From an uncultured Bacteroidales bacterium (GTDB lineage: Bacteria; Bacteroidota; Bacteroidia; Bacteroidales; P3): DNA of 64,000 nt. This document shows positions 42,701 to 50,717 of this stretch, one piece after another. The notes under the pieces were generated by a model that saw nothing but the letters and a program-made list of their open reading frames with translations, made no database searches and was not told the DNA's origin. Position numbers and translations under genes: made by a program. The stretch lies in assembly GCA_900314925.1 (NCBI GenBank), contig OMXC01000001.1, forward strand, positions 1-64,000. Direction: 5' to 3'. Every line of letters begins with the position of its first letter. Position 1 is the stretch's first letter.

Positions 42701-43164
42701 CTCGCCGTTCCTTCGAGCAGACCCACGAGGCCGCCGGTATTACCCGTGCCACCCACCGAACCGCCGAGGATACCCACATTATAGATACGAGCGGTGCTGT
42801 TGGCGGTGCAGGCTATGGCTCCGGTATTGCCAGTATGGCCGCTGATGGCCACCTCGTCAAGTACCAGGTTGCGCACGGTGCCGGTGAGGGTCTCGAAGAG
42901 GGGGACAGTGAGGCCACTGATGCGGTAGGGCATCTGGGTCTCGGGATTGATGGCAGCCTCTAACGTACCGCCGAAGGACGCTATGCTTGTAGTGAAGCCG
43001 CTGGCGTCAATGTCTTGAGTGATAATGTAGCTGCCACTGGCATTATCGATGCCACTCAATGATGTGATGGAAGTCTGCCCTAGTACTCCTGCAGGCAACA
43101 GCATTGCCACCAGCAATGTTGTTGTGTGTAAGATGTTCTGTAGTATGTTGTTTTTCATGTTCAT
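39778..43164 (-). CDS. Exported GLUG/V[YF]GGG 'head' protein, paralogue 3
   Basis: The 1128-residue protein has a signal peptide (MNMKNNILQNILHTTTLLVA to VLGQ, about 30 residues). Next comes a GLUG-type region (about 100-230: GGLVGLLEGTARVINCYSF, GGIVGNNN), then a middle region shared by the three paralogues (LPYYNDVGTGNHTGNRVVTG, DLYSVSKRVF, YFDVPYGV). Residues about 780-1128 form a beta region with GAGYGG, YYGGGSLGKV, VYGGGAESAV and VFGGGDEGEV units. It stops at VILKDD. No T9SS sorting domain is present. Its promoter and 5' end are almost identical to those of paralogue 2, but its middle and 3' parts are more diverged. It is probably a surface or periplasmic partner of the giant repeat proteins; function unknown. 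Confidence 0.82.
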   Translation of the reverse strand: MNMKNNILQNILHTTTLLVAMLLPAGVLGQTSITSLSGIDNASGSYIITQDIDASGFTTSIASFGGTLEAAINPETQMPYRISGLTVPLFETLTGTVRNLVLDEVAISGHTGNTGAIACTANSTARIYNVGILGGSVGGTGNTGGLVGLLEGTARVINCYSFATISSGSTVGGIVGNNNATTTATSINTMVMNCMFYGDITGGSTISPVFGGTNIANLNSGGLNTFNYYAYDELQTKAISNNKYNSALAVEEKFLKRHEFYRLLLNSNKKLAAFYVTGNVSDANLMLKWVLETADRSIDNPKPYPILKAQGYYPSIINPDFANAPDSATVGRNHGGKVGRTLSVTISSAQTTGGQAKPAGATITTSSLTLQRTDKDFDRFNYNYDKVQLPYYNDVGTGNHTGNRVVTGWKITAITAVPGDPYTSANYPTTGIRDFPDHNYADRRSSNKDLYSVSKRVFSQGAYFDVPYGVTSITIEPYWGKAHYIADPNYDVVYKTDYTNGNKQNVSQTGTQVANPTGATPTLFNGQKVETSIERALNNINNNMGGWGPTVYDNALVLVGNLHLATVPQNGTTPFTMMSVDEDNDHEPDYSLIYHHIGRSSITPIRFDFLNIPGTAQAQKPNGASLICNFTIFKTRGWFEVTNTALFYTSQLEYENLDNSTKTDAPLILLGGVVDQFVSTQSKAVTGKTIYIHVGGNVWINEFGMGTHSDGAESTPHVPVSVTGGEFPGFYLTGTYNANAAVRADNAECYISGGYIHEAAGASLEQINGNVRWQIYNADIDNFFGGGINDAKPITGDITTEIYNSHVTLFCGGPKFGNMQDGKKVTTRAEGCVFGDYFGAGYGGTSIAKKKYYDKDGDQNWGTLQGYYANNDRGKYFDGASTGSSQISGKDYGKKGPGVATDFDYEFFVWSTGTTGARLYVKFAAFSLAQCNKVSSSLKRCTIENNYYGGGSLGKVTDSVTSVLDSCTVKGNVFGAGFSATLPTIQVRNGGFTQNPNYNKGSGMFEPGIFTGTTEYHWKHVNSLGNNTVGISSSGDSNFVHTTVDLNSLGTVTGDVTLTLKGNTVVGTLEGSTLKAGTGSVYGGGAESAVSGNTSVTLEGHTHILGDVFGGGDEGEVDGNSEVILKDD

Positions 43165-43283
43165 TAGTTTTCTTCCCTTCTACTGTGCCGGGCGATTTGG
43201 TTACCAATTATTTGTTCCAATATGCCTATAACGCACTAACCACCACGTCGTTATATGGCATGGTGTGGGTGTGTCTTAAAAAG

Positions 43284-43316
43284 CGAATATACGAAAAAAA
43301 AACAATACGCGCGAAA
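43284..43316 (-). promoter_or_regulatory. Promoter region of paralogue 3, altered -7 element
   Basis: The reverse strand reads TATATTCG at 43284-43291, where the nearly identical promoter of paralogue 2 has TATATTTG. The -33 region is a T-tract ending near 43316. The change hits a conserved T of TAnnTTTG and may weaken expression. Confidence 0.55.
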
Positions 43317-43374
43317 AAAAATTCGCGCATGTCCGCGCACTAGTGAATCAGCAATACCAATCCGATGGCTTTTT

Positions 43375-46300
43375 TTAATCGTCCTTCAGTATCACTTGCG
43401 AGTTGCCGTTCACTTCGCCTTCGTCGCCGCCGCCGAAGACGTCGCCGAGGATGTGGGCATGGCCTTCGAGGGTGACGGAGGTGTTGCCGGTGACGGCACT
43501 CTCGGCGCCGCCGCCATAGACGCTGCCGGTGCCGGCCTTGAGGGTCGCCCCTTCGAGGGTGCCCACCACCGTGTTGCCCTTCAGGGTGAGGGTAACGGTG
43601 CCGGTGACGGTGCCAAGGGAGTCGAGGTCCTCGGTGGTGTAGAGGATATGGCTGCTATTGTCGACGCTGATGGAGTTGCCTTCCGCCCATGTGTAGGTGG
43701 TGGTTTGTCCTTTGACGCCGGTGCGGTAGGAACCGAGGGCATCATAGTAGTAGGGTTCGGTGCGGAAGCCGATGGAGTCGACCTCGACGGTGGGCAGCGA
43801 TGCAGAAAAGCCTGCGCCATATACGTTGCCGTTCACGGTGCAGGAGTCAAGGGTAGAGCTGACGGAGCCGTCGACCTTGCCGAGGCTACCGCCGCCGTAG
43901 AAGTTGCCGGTGATGGTGCAGCGCTTCAGCGTGGAGGTGACGCTGTGCGTGGTGGCCAGCGAGAATTTTACAAAATCCACAAAGATACGCGCCACATTGT
44001 TGGCATTGCCCGACATGGGTAGGAACTGGTAGCTGAACTGGGTGGAGACACCTCCGTAGGTGCTGTTGTAGCTCTGGGTATAATATTGTCCCAACCACTG
44101 GTTCCATGAAGAGTGGTTACCCGCTTGGTTATCGTTGTGGGGGAAGTTTGTAATGCCGCTATGGTTTCTCGGAGCCTGACGGCTGTAGGAGTTGCCGCCA
44201 TAGCCGGCACCGAAGAAGGTGCCGAAGGTGCAGCCTATAGCCGTGGTAGTGACGGTCTTGTTTGCACTCATATCGCCGAATTTGGGACCACCGCAGAAGA
44301 GGTCGATTTGTCCGCCGTTGACGATGGTGTGGAGATTGCCGATAGCAGGTTTGTCGGCGTTGAAACTGCCAGCGTAGAACTCCTGGATGTCGGCATTGTC
44401 GATAATCCAGGTGATGTTGCCCTTGCCATCAGTGGTTCCGAGGCCGTCCATGCCGGTGCCTGCTACCACGCGAAAACGTCCGCCGGTAATGTAGCATTCG
44501 GCGTTGTCGTCGCGTATGTTTGCATCGGCGCGGTAAAGACCCGTGAGATGGAACTGGTCGAAGTCTCCGCCCGTAACCGATATGGGGGAATGGTTTGCGT
44601 CATATTGCTCGTCTTGGTGCGTTCCGCGGTGGAACTCCTTGAACCAAACATTGCCGCCCACATGGAAATAGGTGGTCAAATTGGCATGGCCACCGCTCTG
44701 CCCATTCACCCACTGCTCCATCACACCGCCCTGCAGGATATAGGGGGCTGCGATTCTGCTTTTATTGTCATACTCGAACTGCGTGACGCGGAAAAGCGAG
44801 GTGTTGGTGCTCTCGAACCAGTAGAGGGGTTGCATGATGCCAAAGTTGTAGGTGCCCGTACCACCTGTGGATTTCTGCGCCATGCCGAGGCCGGGAATAT
44901 TGATGAAGTCGACCCTCACTGGGTGGACAGTTTTACGACTGTCAAAACGCAGGATATAGGAATAGTCGGGCTCATTGTCACCGTCAAGGTCGATAGAGGT
45001 AACCGTATAGGGCTTGCTCTTATCTGCGTCCAAGCTGCCATTAAAATGATAGTTACCCACAAGCACCACGGCATAATCATAAACGGTGTGACTACCCGAA
45101 CCACTCACCCCCTGAAAAAGTCCATAGTTCGAAGTTGCGATAGCGTCGCCCTTATTGGTGAAAACCCTTTGGCTCTCTCCGGCGATGGAATAGCTATTGC
45201 GGTTGGTGTATTTCTGTCCACCGCCGACATTTGGCACATTGTAGGCTGTGCCCATGGCCTGATTGTACACCACATCGGCGTAGCCATCGGCCAGATAGAC
45301 GCATTTGGCCCAATAGGGTTCGATGATGATGGAGTCGACACCGTAGGGCACATCCCAGTAGGCACCTTGGTTGAAGACGCGTTTGCTGACGACGTAGAGG
45401 TCTTTGTCGGTGCAGTTGCGGTCGGCAAAGTTGTATGGGGTTGCTGTCAACTCACCGTCAGTATAGGTCACGTCTTCGCCCGTCGAATAGCAGCTTGGGA
45501 CGGAAGCAGCCGTCTGATTGTTGATTTTGACAATCTTCCAGCCCGTCACCACACGGTTGCCTGTGTAGTTCTTGGTGCCCACGTCGTTGTAGTAGGGCAG
45601 CTGCACCTTGTAGTAGTTGAAGTTGAAATGGGCGGTGTCCTTGTCGGTGATGTTGAGGATGAGCTGTGGGTTGGTGATTTGAGCTTCGGTTTCCCCGGAA
45701 CCTGGATGGAGATACACTGCGCCGTCGCCCATCCGTATTTTTACCGTCAGAGTGCCCAGCTTGCCGCCCTGGTTGCGGGGCTTGCCGGTGGTGGAGTGCT
45801 CTGCGTCGATGTTTACCACTGAGGAGTATTTGCCCGCCTCCATAAGTATGGGGTAGGGGTGGTCGGTGCCTATGCTGTCGGGCAGCATAACCCATTTCAT
45901 CATCTCGCTGCCGCTGTAGGTGCCAGTGGCCCACCAGCCAGCCAATTCACGGTGGCCGTTGAGGATATGGCGGTAGAACTCGAACCGCTGCAGGAAACGG
46001 TCTTCGGCGCCGAGGGCACAGTTGTAGGTGACGCCAGAGGGGGCCACAAAGGGGGCTTCGATGCGGAAGTAGTTGAAGTTGCTCACGCCGTTGGCATCCT
46101 TGTTGGAGATGATGGTGCCGCCGTAGATGGCTGCTTTGGTGGTGCCGCCGGTGATGTCGCCGTAGAACATACAGCCGAAGACCATGGTGTTGAGGCTGTT
46201 GCTGGCTGTGGCCACTTTGTTGTAGCCTACGATGCCGCCTGCCGTGTCGCCGCTGGTGATGTCGGCGTAGCTGTAGCAGTTGACGACGCGGGCGGTGCCA

Positions 46301-46758
46301 TCGAGGAAGCCTACGATACCGCCGACATCGTTGCTGCCGCCGACAGAGCCGCCGAGGATTCCGATGTTGTAAATGCGGGCCGCGCCGTTGGCCTTGCAGG
46401 CTATGGCGCCAGTATTGCCAGAGGCGTCGCCACTGGTGATGGTGACATTGTCGAGTACCAGATTGCGCACTGTGCCGGTGAGGGTCTCGAAGAGGGGGAC
46501 AGTGAGGCCGCTGATGCGGTAGGGCATGTGGGTGGCGGGGTTGATGGCCGCCTCTAACGTGCCGCCGAAGGACGCTATGCTTGTAGTGAAGCCGCTGGCG
46601 TCAATGTCTTGAGTGATAATGTAGCTGCCACTGGCATTGTCGATGCCACTCAATGATGTGATGGAAATCTGCCCTAATACTCCTGTCGGCAGCAGCATTG
46701 CCACCAGCAATGTTGTTGTGTGTAAGATGTTCTGTAGTATGTTGTTTTTCATGTTCAT
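43375..46758 (-). CDS. Exported GLUG/V[YF]GGG 'head' protein, paralogue 2 (mosaic)
   Basis: The 1127-residue protein has the same organisation as its neighbours: signal peptide, GLUG region (GGIVGFLDGTARVVNCYSY, GGIVGYNK), middle region (ALGAEDRFLQRFEFYRHILN, RNQGGKLGTLTVKI), then repeat units ending VILKDD. Its first 90 or so residues and its upstream DNA match paralogue 3, while residues from about 235 onward match paralogue 1 (for example FYRHILNG and ASLPTVEVDSIGFRTEPYYY). It is therefore a recombinant of the two neighbours. No sorting domain is seen. The A-run after the stop codon does not make a terminator, so read-through into paralogue 3 is possible despite that gene's own promoter. 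Confidence 0.82.
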   Translation of the reverse strand: MNMKNNILQNILHTTTLLVAMLLPTGVLGQISITSLSGIDNASGSYIITQDIDASGFTTSIASFGGTLEAAINPATHMPYRISGLTVPLFETLTGTVRNLVLDNVTITSGDASGNTGAIACKANGAARIYNIGILGGSVGGSNDVGGIVGFLDGTARVVNCYSYADITSGDTAGGIVGYNKVATASNSLNTMVFGCMFYGDITGGTTKAAIYGGTIISNKDANGVSNFNYFRIEAPFVAPSGVTYNCALGAEDRFLQRFEFYRHILNGHRELAGWWATGTYSGSEMMKWVMLPDSIGTDHPYPILMEAGKYSSVVNIDAEHSTTGKPRNQGGKLGTLTVKIRMGDGAVYLHPGSGETEAQITNPQLILNITDKDTAHFNFNYYKVQLPYYNDVGTKNYTGNRVVTGWKIVKINNQTAASVPSCYSTGEDVTYTDGELTATPYNFADRNCTDKDLYVVSKRVFNQGAYWDVPYGVDSIIIEPYWAKCVYLADGYADVVYNQAMGTAYNVPNVGGGQKYTNRNSYSIAGESQRVFTNKGDAIATSNYGLFQGVSGSGSHTVYDYAVVLVGNYHFNGSLDADKSKPYTVTSIDLDGDNEPDYSYILRFDSRKTVHPVRVDFINIPGLGMAQKSTGGTGTYNFGIMQPLYWFESTNTSLFRVTQFEYDNKSRIAAPYILQGGVMEQWVNGQSGGHANLTTYFHVGGNVWFKEFHRGTHQDEQYDANHSPISVTGGDFDQFHLTGLYRADANIRDDNAECYITGGRFRVVAGTGMDGLGTTDGKGNITWIIDNADIQEFYAGSFNADKPAIGNLHTIVNGGQIDLFCGGPKFGDMSANKTVTTTAIGCTFGTFFGAGYGGNSYSRQAPRNHSGITNFPHNDNQAGNHSSWNQWLGQYYTQSYNSTYGGVSTQFSYQFLPMSGNANNVARIFVDFVKFSLATTHSVTSTLKRCTITGNFYGGGSLGKVDGSVSSTLDSCTVNGNVYGAGFSASLPTVEVDSIGFRTEPYYYDALGSYRTGVKGQTTTYTWAEGNSISVDNSSHILYTTEDLDSLGTVTGTVTLTLKGNTVVGTLEGATLKAGTGSVYGGGAESAVTGNTSVTLEGHAHILGDVFGGGDEGEVNGNSQVILKDD

Positions 46759-46877
46759 TAGTTTTCTTCCCCTCTACTGTGCCGGGCGATTTGGTTACCA
46801 ATTATTTGTTACAATATGCCTATAACACACTAACCACCATGTTGTTATATGACATGGTGTGGGTGTGTCTTAAAAAG

Positions 46878-46908
46878 CAAATATACGAAAAAAACAATAC
46901 GCGCGAAA
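46878..46908 (-). promoter_or_regulatory. Promoter of paralogue 2
   Basis: The reverse strand has TATATTTG at 46878-46885 and a T-rich -33 region ending TTTC at 46905-46908, a 19-nt gap. The leader to the ATG at 46758 is about 110 nt. Confidence 0.6.
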
Positions 46909-46964
46909 AAAAATCGCGCATGTCCGCGCACTACGGTATCAGCAACACCATTCCGATGGCTTTT

Positions 46965-49900
46965 TTAATCGTCTTTCAGTATCACTTCCGAGTTGCCGTT
47001 CACTTCGCCTTCGTCGCCGCCGCCGAAGACGTCGCCGAGGATATGGGCATGGCCTTCGAGGGTGACGGAGGTGTTGCCGCGTACGGCACTCTCGGCGCCG
47101 CCGCCGAAAACGCTGCCGGTGCCAGCCTTGAGGGTTTGTGAACCCGGTTCCCCTTCGAGGGTGCCCACCACGGTGTTGCCCTTCAGGGTGAGGGTAACGT
47201 TGCCGGTGACGGTGCCGAGGGAGTCGAGGTCCTCGGTGGTGTAGAGGATATGGCTGCTATTGTCGACGCTGATGGAGTTGTCTTCCTCCCAGGTGTAGGT
47301 GGTGGTTTGTCCTTTGACGCCGGTGCGGTAGGTGCCGAGGGCATCATAGTAGTAGGGTTCGGTGCGGAAGCCGATGGAGTCCACCTCGACGGTGGGCAGC
47401 GATGCAGAAAAGCCTGCGCCATATACATTGCCGTTCACGGTGCACGAGTCGAGGATGGAGGTGACGGGGCCTTCGACCTTGCCGAGGCTGCCGCCGCCGT
47501 AGAAGTTGTCCGTGATGGTGCAGTGCTTCAGGGAGGAGGTGACGTTGCGGGTGGTGGCAAGGGAGAATTTGACAAAGTCAATCAAGATACGGGCCACGTT
47601 GGTCGTGTTGTTCGACATGGGGAGGAACTGGTAGACGAAGCGTGTGGAGACGCCACCATAAGTTGCGTTGTATGACCGGGTGTAGTTTGTCCCAACCCAG
47701 TTGTTCCAGTTGATATTGGTCACGCTGTTCTGGTTGCTGGGTGCATAGCGGCTATAGGAGTTGCCGCCATAGCCGGCGCCGAAGAAGGTGCCGAAGGTGC
47801 ATCCGGTGGCGTCGGTGACGACGGTCTTGTTGGCGCTCATGTCGCCGAACTTGGGTCCGCCGCAGAAAATATCCACGTGACTGTCTACGATGGTGGTGGA
47901 GAGGTTGCCCGTCACCGGTTTGGCGGCATTGAGACCGCCGGCGTAGAACTCGTGGATGTCGGCGTTCTGGATAAGCCAGTTGATGTTGCCGGTGTTGTTG
48001 GCACCATTGGCTTTGCCGATGCCTTCCATGGCGGCACCGCAGACGGTGCCGAAGCGGCCACCGTTGATGTAGCATTCGGCGTTGTCTTCCTTGTTGGCTA
48101 CATCACCACGGTAGAGTCCGGTGAGGTAGAACTCGTTGTAGTCGCCTCCTGTCACCGACACGGGTGAGTGCTTGGTGGCTATTTGTTTATCCTGGTGACA
48201 GCCCGTGTGAAATTCCTTGAACCACACGTTGCCACCCACATGGATATATGGTATTTTGTTCGATGTGCCTTTCTGGTTGTTGCTCACCCATTGCTCCATC
48301 ACGCCACCCTGCACGATGAGTGCATCCGTTGCGCTTCTGGCCGAATGCTCATACTCGAACTGGGTGAACCGTAAGAGCGAGGTGTTGGTACTTTCGTACC
48401 ATCCTTTGGGAATCAGGATTCCGAAGTTGTAGGAGCCCGTGCCGCCGGTAGACTTCTGTGCCATACCGAGGCCTGGGATATTGATGAAATCGACTCTCAA
48501 TGGGTGGCATTCGGCACGGTCATCGAAGCGCAGGATATAGGAGTAGTCTGGCTCATTGTCGCCGTCAAGGTCGATGGAGGTAATCGTGTAGGGTTTGCTC
48601 TTACTTGCTTCCATTGCGTTTTTTGCGTAATAATGGTGATAATTGCCCACAAGCACCACGGCATAGTCATAAACGGACTGGTTATTCCTATCACTCTCAC
48701 TGACACCATTATAGAGTGCCGAACTTGCGATAGCATTGCCCATCGAGGTGTAAACCACCTGGCTCTCTCCAGCAATGGAATAGCTGTTGCTGTTGTTGTA
48801 TATCTGTCCGCCGCCGACGTTGGACACATTGTACCCGGTCGACATATCCGATTTATACACCTTGTCGGCGTTTTGGTCGGCTAAATAGACACATTTGGCC
48901 CAGTAGGGCTCGATGGTGATGGCAGTTACGCCTTCTGGTACATCCCAGTAGGCCCCTTGGTTGAAGATGCGACCGCTGACGGAGTAGAGGTCCTTGTTGG
49001 TACAATGGCGGTCGGCGAAATTGTATCCACCCCAGGTGTCGGAAGCGGTGAAGGTGCCGGGCGTGCCGCCGTTGATGTTAACAATTTTCCAACCCGTCAC
49101 CACTCGGTTGCCGTTGTAGTTCTTGGTACCCACCTCGTTGTAGTAGGGCAGTTGTACTTTATAGTAGTTGAAGTTGTAGCGTGCGGTGTCTTTGTCGGTG
49201 ATGTTGAGGGTGAGTTGGGAGGTGGTAATTGCAGCTCCCGAAGGTCTCTGGTACACTGCGCCGTCGCCCATCTGAATATTCACCGTCAGCTTGCCCAGCT
49301 TGCCACCCTGGTTGCGTGGTTTGCCGGTGACGGCATGCTCGGCGTCGATATTCACCACCGATGGGTATTTGCCCTGCTGCATCAATACCGGATATGGATG
49401 GTCGCTGCCAATGCTATCGGGCAGCAGTACCCACTTGAGCATGTCGTCCTTGCTGTAGGTGCTTGTGGCCCACCATCCCGCCAGCTGGCGCTGGCCGTTG
49501 AGGATGTGACGGTAGAACTCGAAGCGCTTCAGGAAACGGTCTTCGGCGCCGAGGGCGCAATTGTAGGTAACACCTGTCGGCTGCACGTATGGTGCTTCGA
49601 GGCGGAAATAGTTGAAGTTGCTCACGCCATTGTTGCCGGCGTTTGATATGGTGGTGCCACCATAGATGGGCGATATGGTGGTGCCGCCGGTGATGTCGCC
49701 GTAGAACATACAGGCGAAGACCATTGTCTTTTGATTGTTGTTGGCGGCAGAGGTGGATTGGTTGTTGTAGCCCACGATGCCGCCGACGTTGGTACCGCCG
49801 GTGATATTGGCAAAGGAGTAGCAGTTGACCACGCGAGCGGTGCCGTCGAGGTAGCCCACCAGGCCGCCGGTATAGCCAGTGCCGCCCACTGAACCGGAGA

Positions 49901-50309
49901 GGATGCCAACATTATAGACACGTGCCGCACCGTTGGCGGTGCAGGCTATGGCGCCGGTATTGCCGGTATTGCCGCTGATGGCCACGCCGTCAAGCACCAG
50001 GTTCTTTACGGTGCCTCCGTTTACGGTTTCAAAGAGCGGGGCGTCGAGACCCGTGATGCGGTAGGGCATGTGGGTTGTGGGGTCGATGGCCGCCTCCAGC
50101 GTACCCGTAAAAGGTCCTGCAATGGTGCTGTGCCCCGCGCCGCTGACGTCGGCGGTGAGGCGGTAGTCGCCGGCCATGTTGGTGATGTCGCTCAAGCTGG
50201 TAATATCCGTCGCCTGTGCCCAGATAGTCAGTGGCATGAGCATCGTCAAGAGTAATGTGAGCGCTTTGCGTCGCATTAGTTTGTTTTCAGTTGTGGCAGT
50301 TTTGCTCAT
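46965..50309 (-). CDS. Exported GLUG/V[YF]GGG 'head' protein, paralogue 1
   Basis: The 1114-residue protein has a signal peptide (KALTLLLTMLMPLTIWAQ). The start could be MSKTATTENK at 50309 or MRRKALTL at 50276; the longer form is given. A GLUG-type region follows (GGLVGYLDGTARVVNCYSF, GGIVGYNNQ), then the shared middle region and repeat units NFYGGGSLGKV, VFGGGAESAV and VFGGGDEGEV before the VILKDD end. Its signal peptide and promoter are unrelated to those of paralogues 2 and 3, although the rest is very close to paralogue 2. It has no T9SS domain. It is the first of three tandem copies downstream of the T9SS type B gene but is preceded by its own promoter and array D. Confidence 0.82.
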   Translation of the reverse strand: MSKTATTENKLMRRKALTLLLTMLMPLTIWAQATDITSLSDITNMAGDYRLTADVSGAGHSTIAGPFTGTLEAAIDPTTHMPYRITGLDAPLFETVNGGTVKNLVLDGVAISGNTGNTGAIACTANGAARVYNVGILSGSVGGTGYTGGLVGYLDGTARVVNCYSFANITGGTNVGGIVGYNNQSTSAANNNQKTMVFACMFYGDITGGTTISPIYGGTTISNAGNNGVSNFNYFRLEAPYVQPTGVTYNCALGAEDRFLKRFEFYRHILNGQRQLAGWWATSTYSKDDMLKWVLLPDSIGSDHPYPVLMQQGKYPSVVNIDAEHAVTGKPRNQGGKLGKLTVNIQMGDGAVYQRPSGAAITTSQLTLNITDKDTARYNFNYYKVQLPYYNEVGTKNYNGNRVVTGWKIVNINGGTPGTFTASDTWGGYNFADRHCTNKDLYSVSGRIFNQGAYWDVPEGVTAITIEPYWAKCVYLADQNADKVYKSDMSTGYNVSNVGGGQIYNNSNSYSIAGESQVVYTSMGNAIASSALYNGVSESDRNNQSVYDYAVVLVGNYHHYYAKNAMEASKSKPYTITSIDLDGDNEPDYSYILRFDDRAECHPLRVDFINIPGLGMAQKSTGGTGSYNFGILIPKGWYESTNTSLLRFTQFEYEHSARSATDALIVQGGVMEQWVSNNQKGTSNKIPYIHVGGNVWFKEFHTGCHQDKQIATKHSPVSVTGGDYNEFYLTGLYRGDVANKEDNAECYINGGRFGTVCGAAMEGIGKANGANNTGNINWLIQNADIHEFYAGGLNAAKPVTGNLSTTIVDSHVDIFCGGPKFGDMSANKTVVTDATGCTFGTFFGAGYGGNSYSRYAPSNQNSVTNINWNNWVGTNYTRSYNATYGGVSTRFVYQFLPMSNNTTNVARILIDFVKFSLATTRNVTSSLKHCTITDNFYGGGSLGKVEGPVTSILDSCTVNGNVYGAGFSASLPTVEVDSIGFRTEPYYYDALGTYRTGVKGQTTTYTWEEDNSISVDNSSHILYTTEDLDSLGTVTGNVTLTLKGNTVVGTLEGEPGSQTLKAGTGSVFGGGAESAVRGNTSVTLEGHAHILGDVFGGGDEGEVNGNSEVILKDD

Positions 50310-50427
50310 TTTTACGATTGCCTTAATATAATGTTCTCCCTTGTGGATGATATTTTATATATTCGCATTTCGCGCACGTAGTTGTTATTTAATTTTTTAT
50401 ACGTTCGCGCGCGCTATGTGAAAAATG

Positions 50428-50460
50428 CAAATATACACTTTTTTTCAAACATGGCACAAA
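50428..50460 (-). promoter_or_regulatory. Promoter of paralogue 1
   Basis: On the reverse strand, TTTG (50457-50460) and TATATTTG (50428-50435) are separated by 21 nt, a good match to the Bacteroidetes consensus. The leader is about 110 nt. Confidence 0.75.
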
Positions 50461-50506
50461 AAAGTTATTTTTTTCCCCCTTCTCTCGCCGCCTCCTTTTC
50501 TCCCCG

Positions 50507-50671
50507 GAGTCCCTACGGAGCCGGTATGGCAGTTCTTCAGTGTTATACTGAAGAACTACTGAAGAACTGACATAGGGACTCCGAAGAGGCTCCGGACAAA
50601 CGGCTGAACGGCTACTAAACGGCTACTAAACGGCTAGTAAACGGCATGAAGAAGGCGTGAAGAGGGCGAAG
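50507..50671. repeat. 11-nt-period tandem array D (longest, 15 units)
   Basis: Fifteen 11-nt units run in phase over 165 nt: GAGTCCCTACG, GAGCCGGTATG, GCAGTTCTTCA, GTGTTATACTG, AAGAACTACTG, AAGAACTGACA, TAGGGACTCCG, AAGAGGCTCCG, GACAAACGGCT, GAACGGCTACT, AAACGGCTACT, AAACGGCTAGT, AAACGGCATGA, AGAAGGCGTGA, AGAGGGCGAAG. A perfect 10-bp hairpin (50532-50541 with 50547-50556) lies inside. The array fills most of the gap between the T9SS type B gene and the promoter of paralogue 1. Confidence 0.88.
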
Positions 50672-50717
50672 GGGCGCCCGTGTGGTGCGGTGCCGCATAA
50701 TGTCCAATGAAATAAGG

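Noticed and set aside
50507..50671. 11-nt arrays as CRISPR or simple minisatellites
   Set aside because: There is no repeat-spacer structure and no cas gene, and unit sequence changes while phase is kept, unlike either class.
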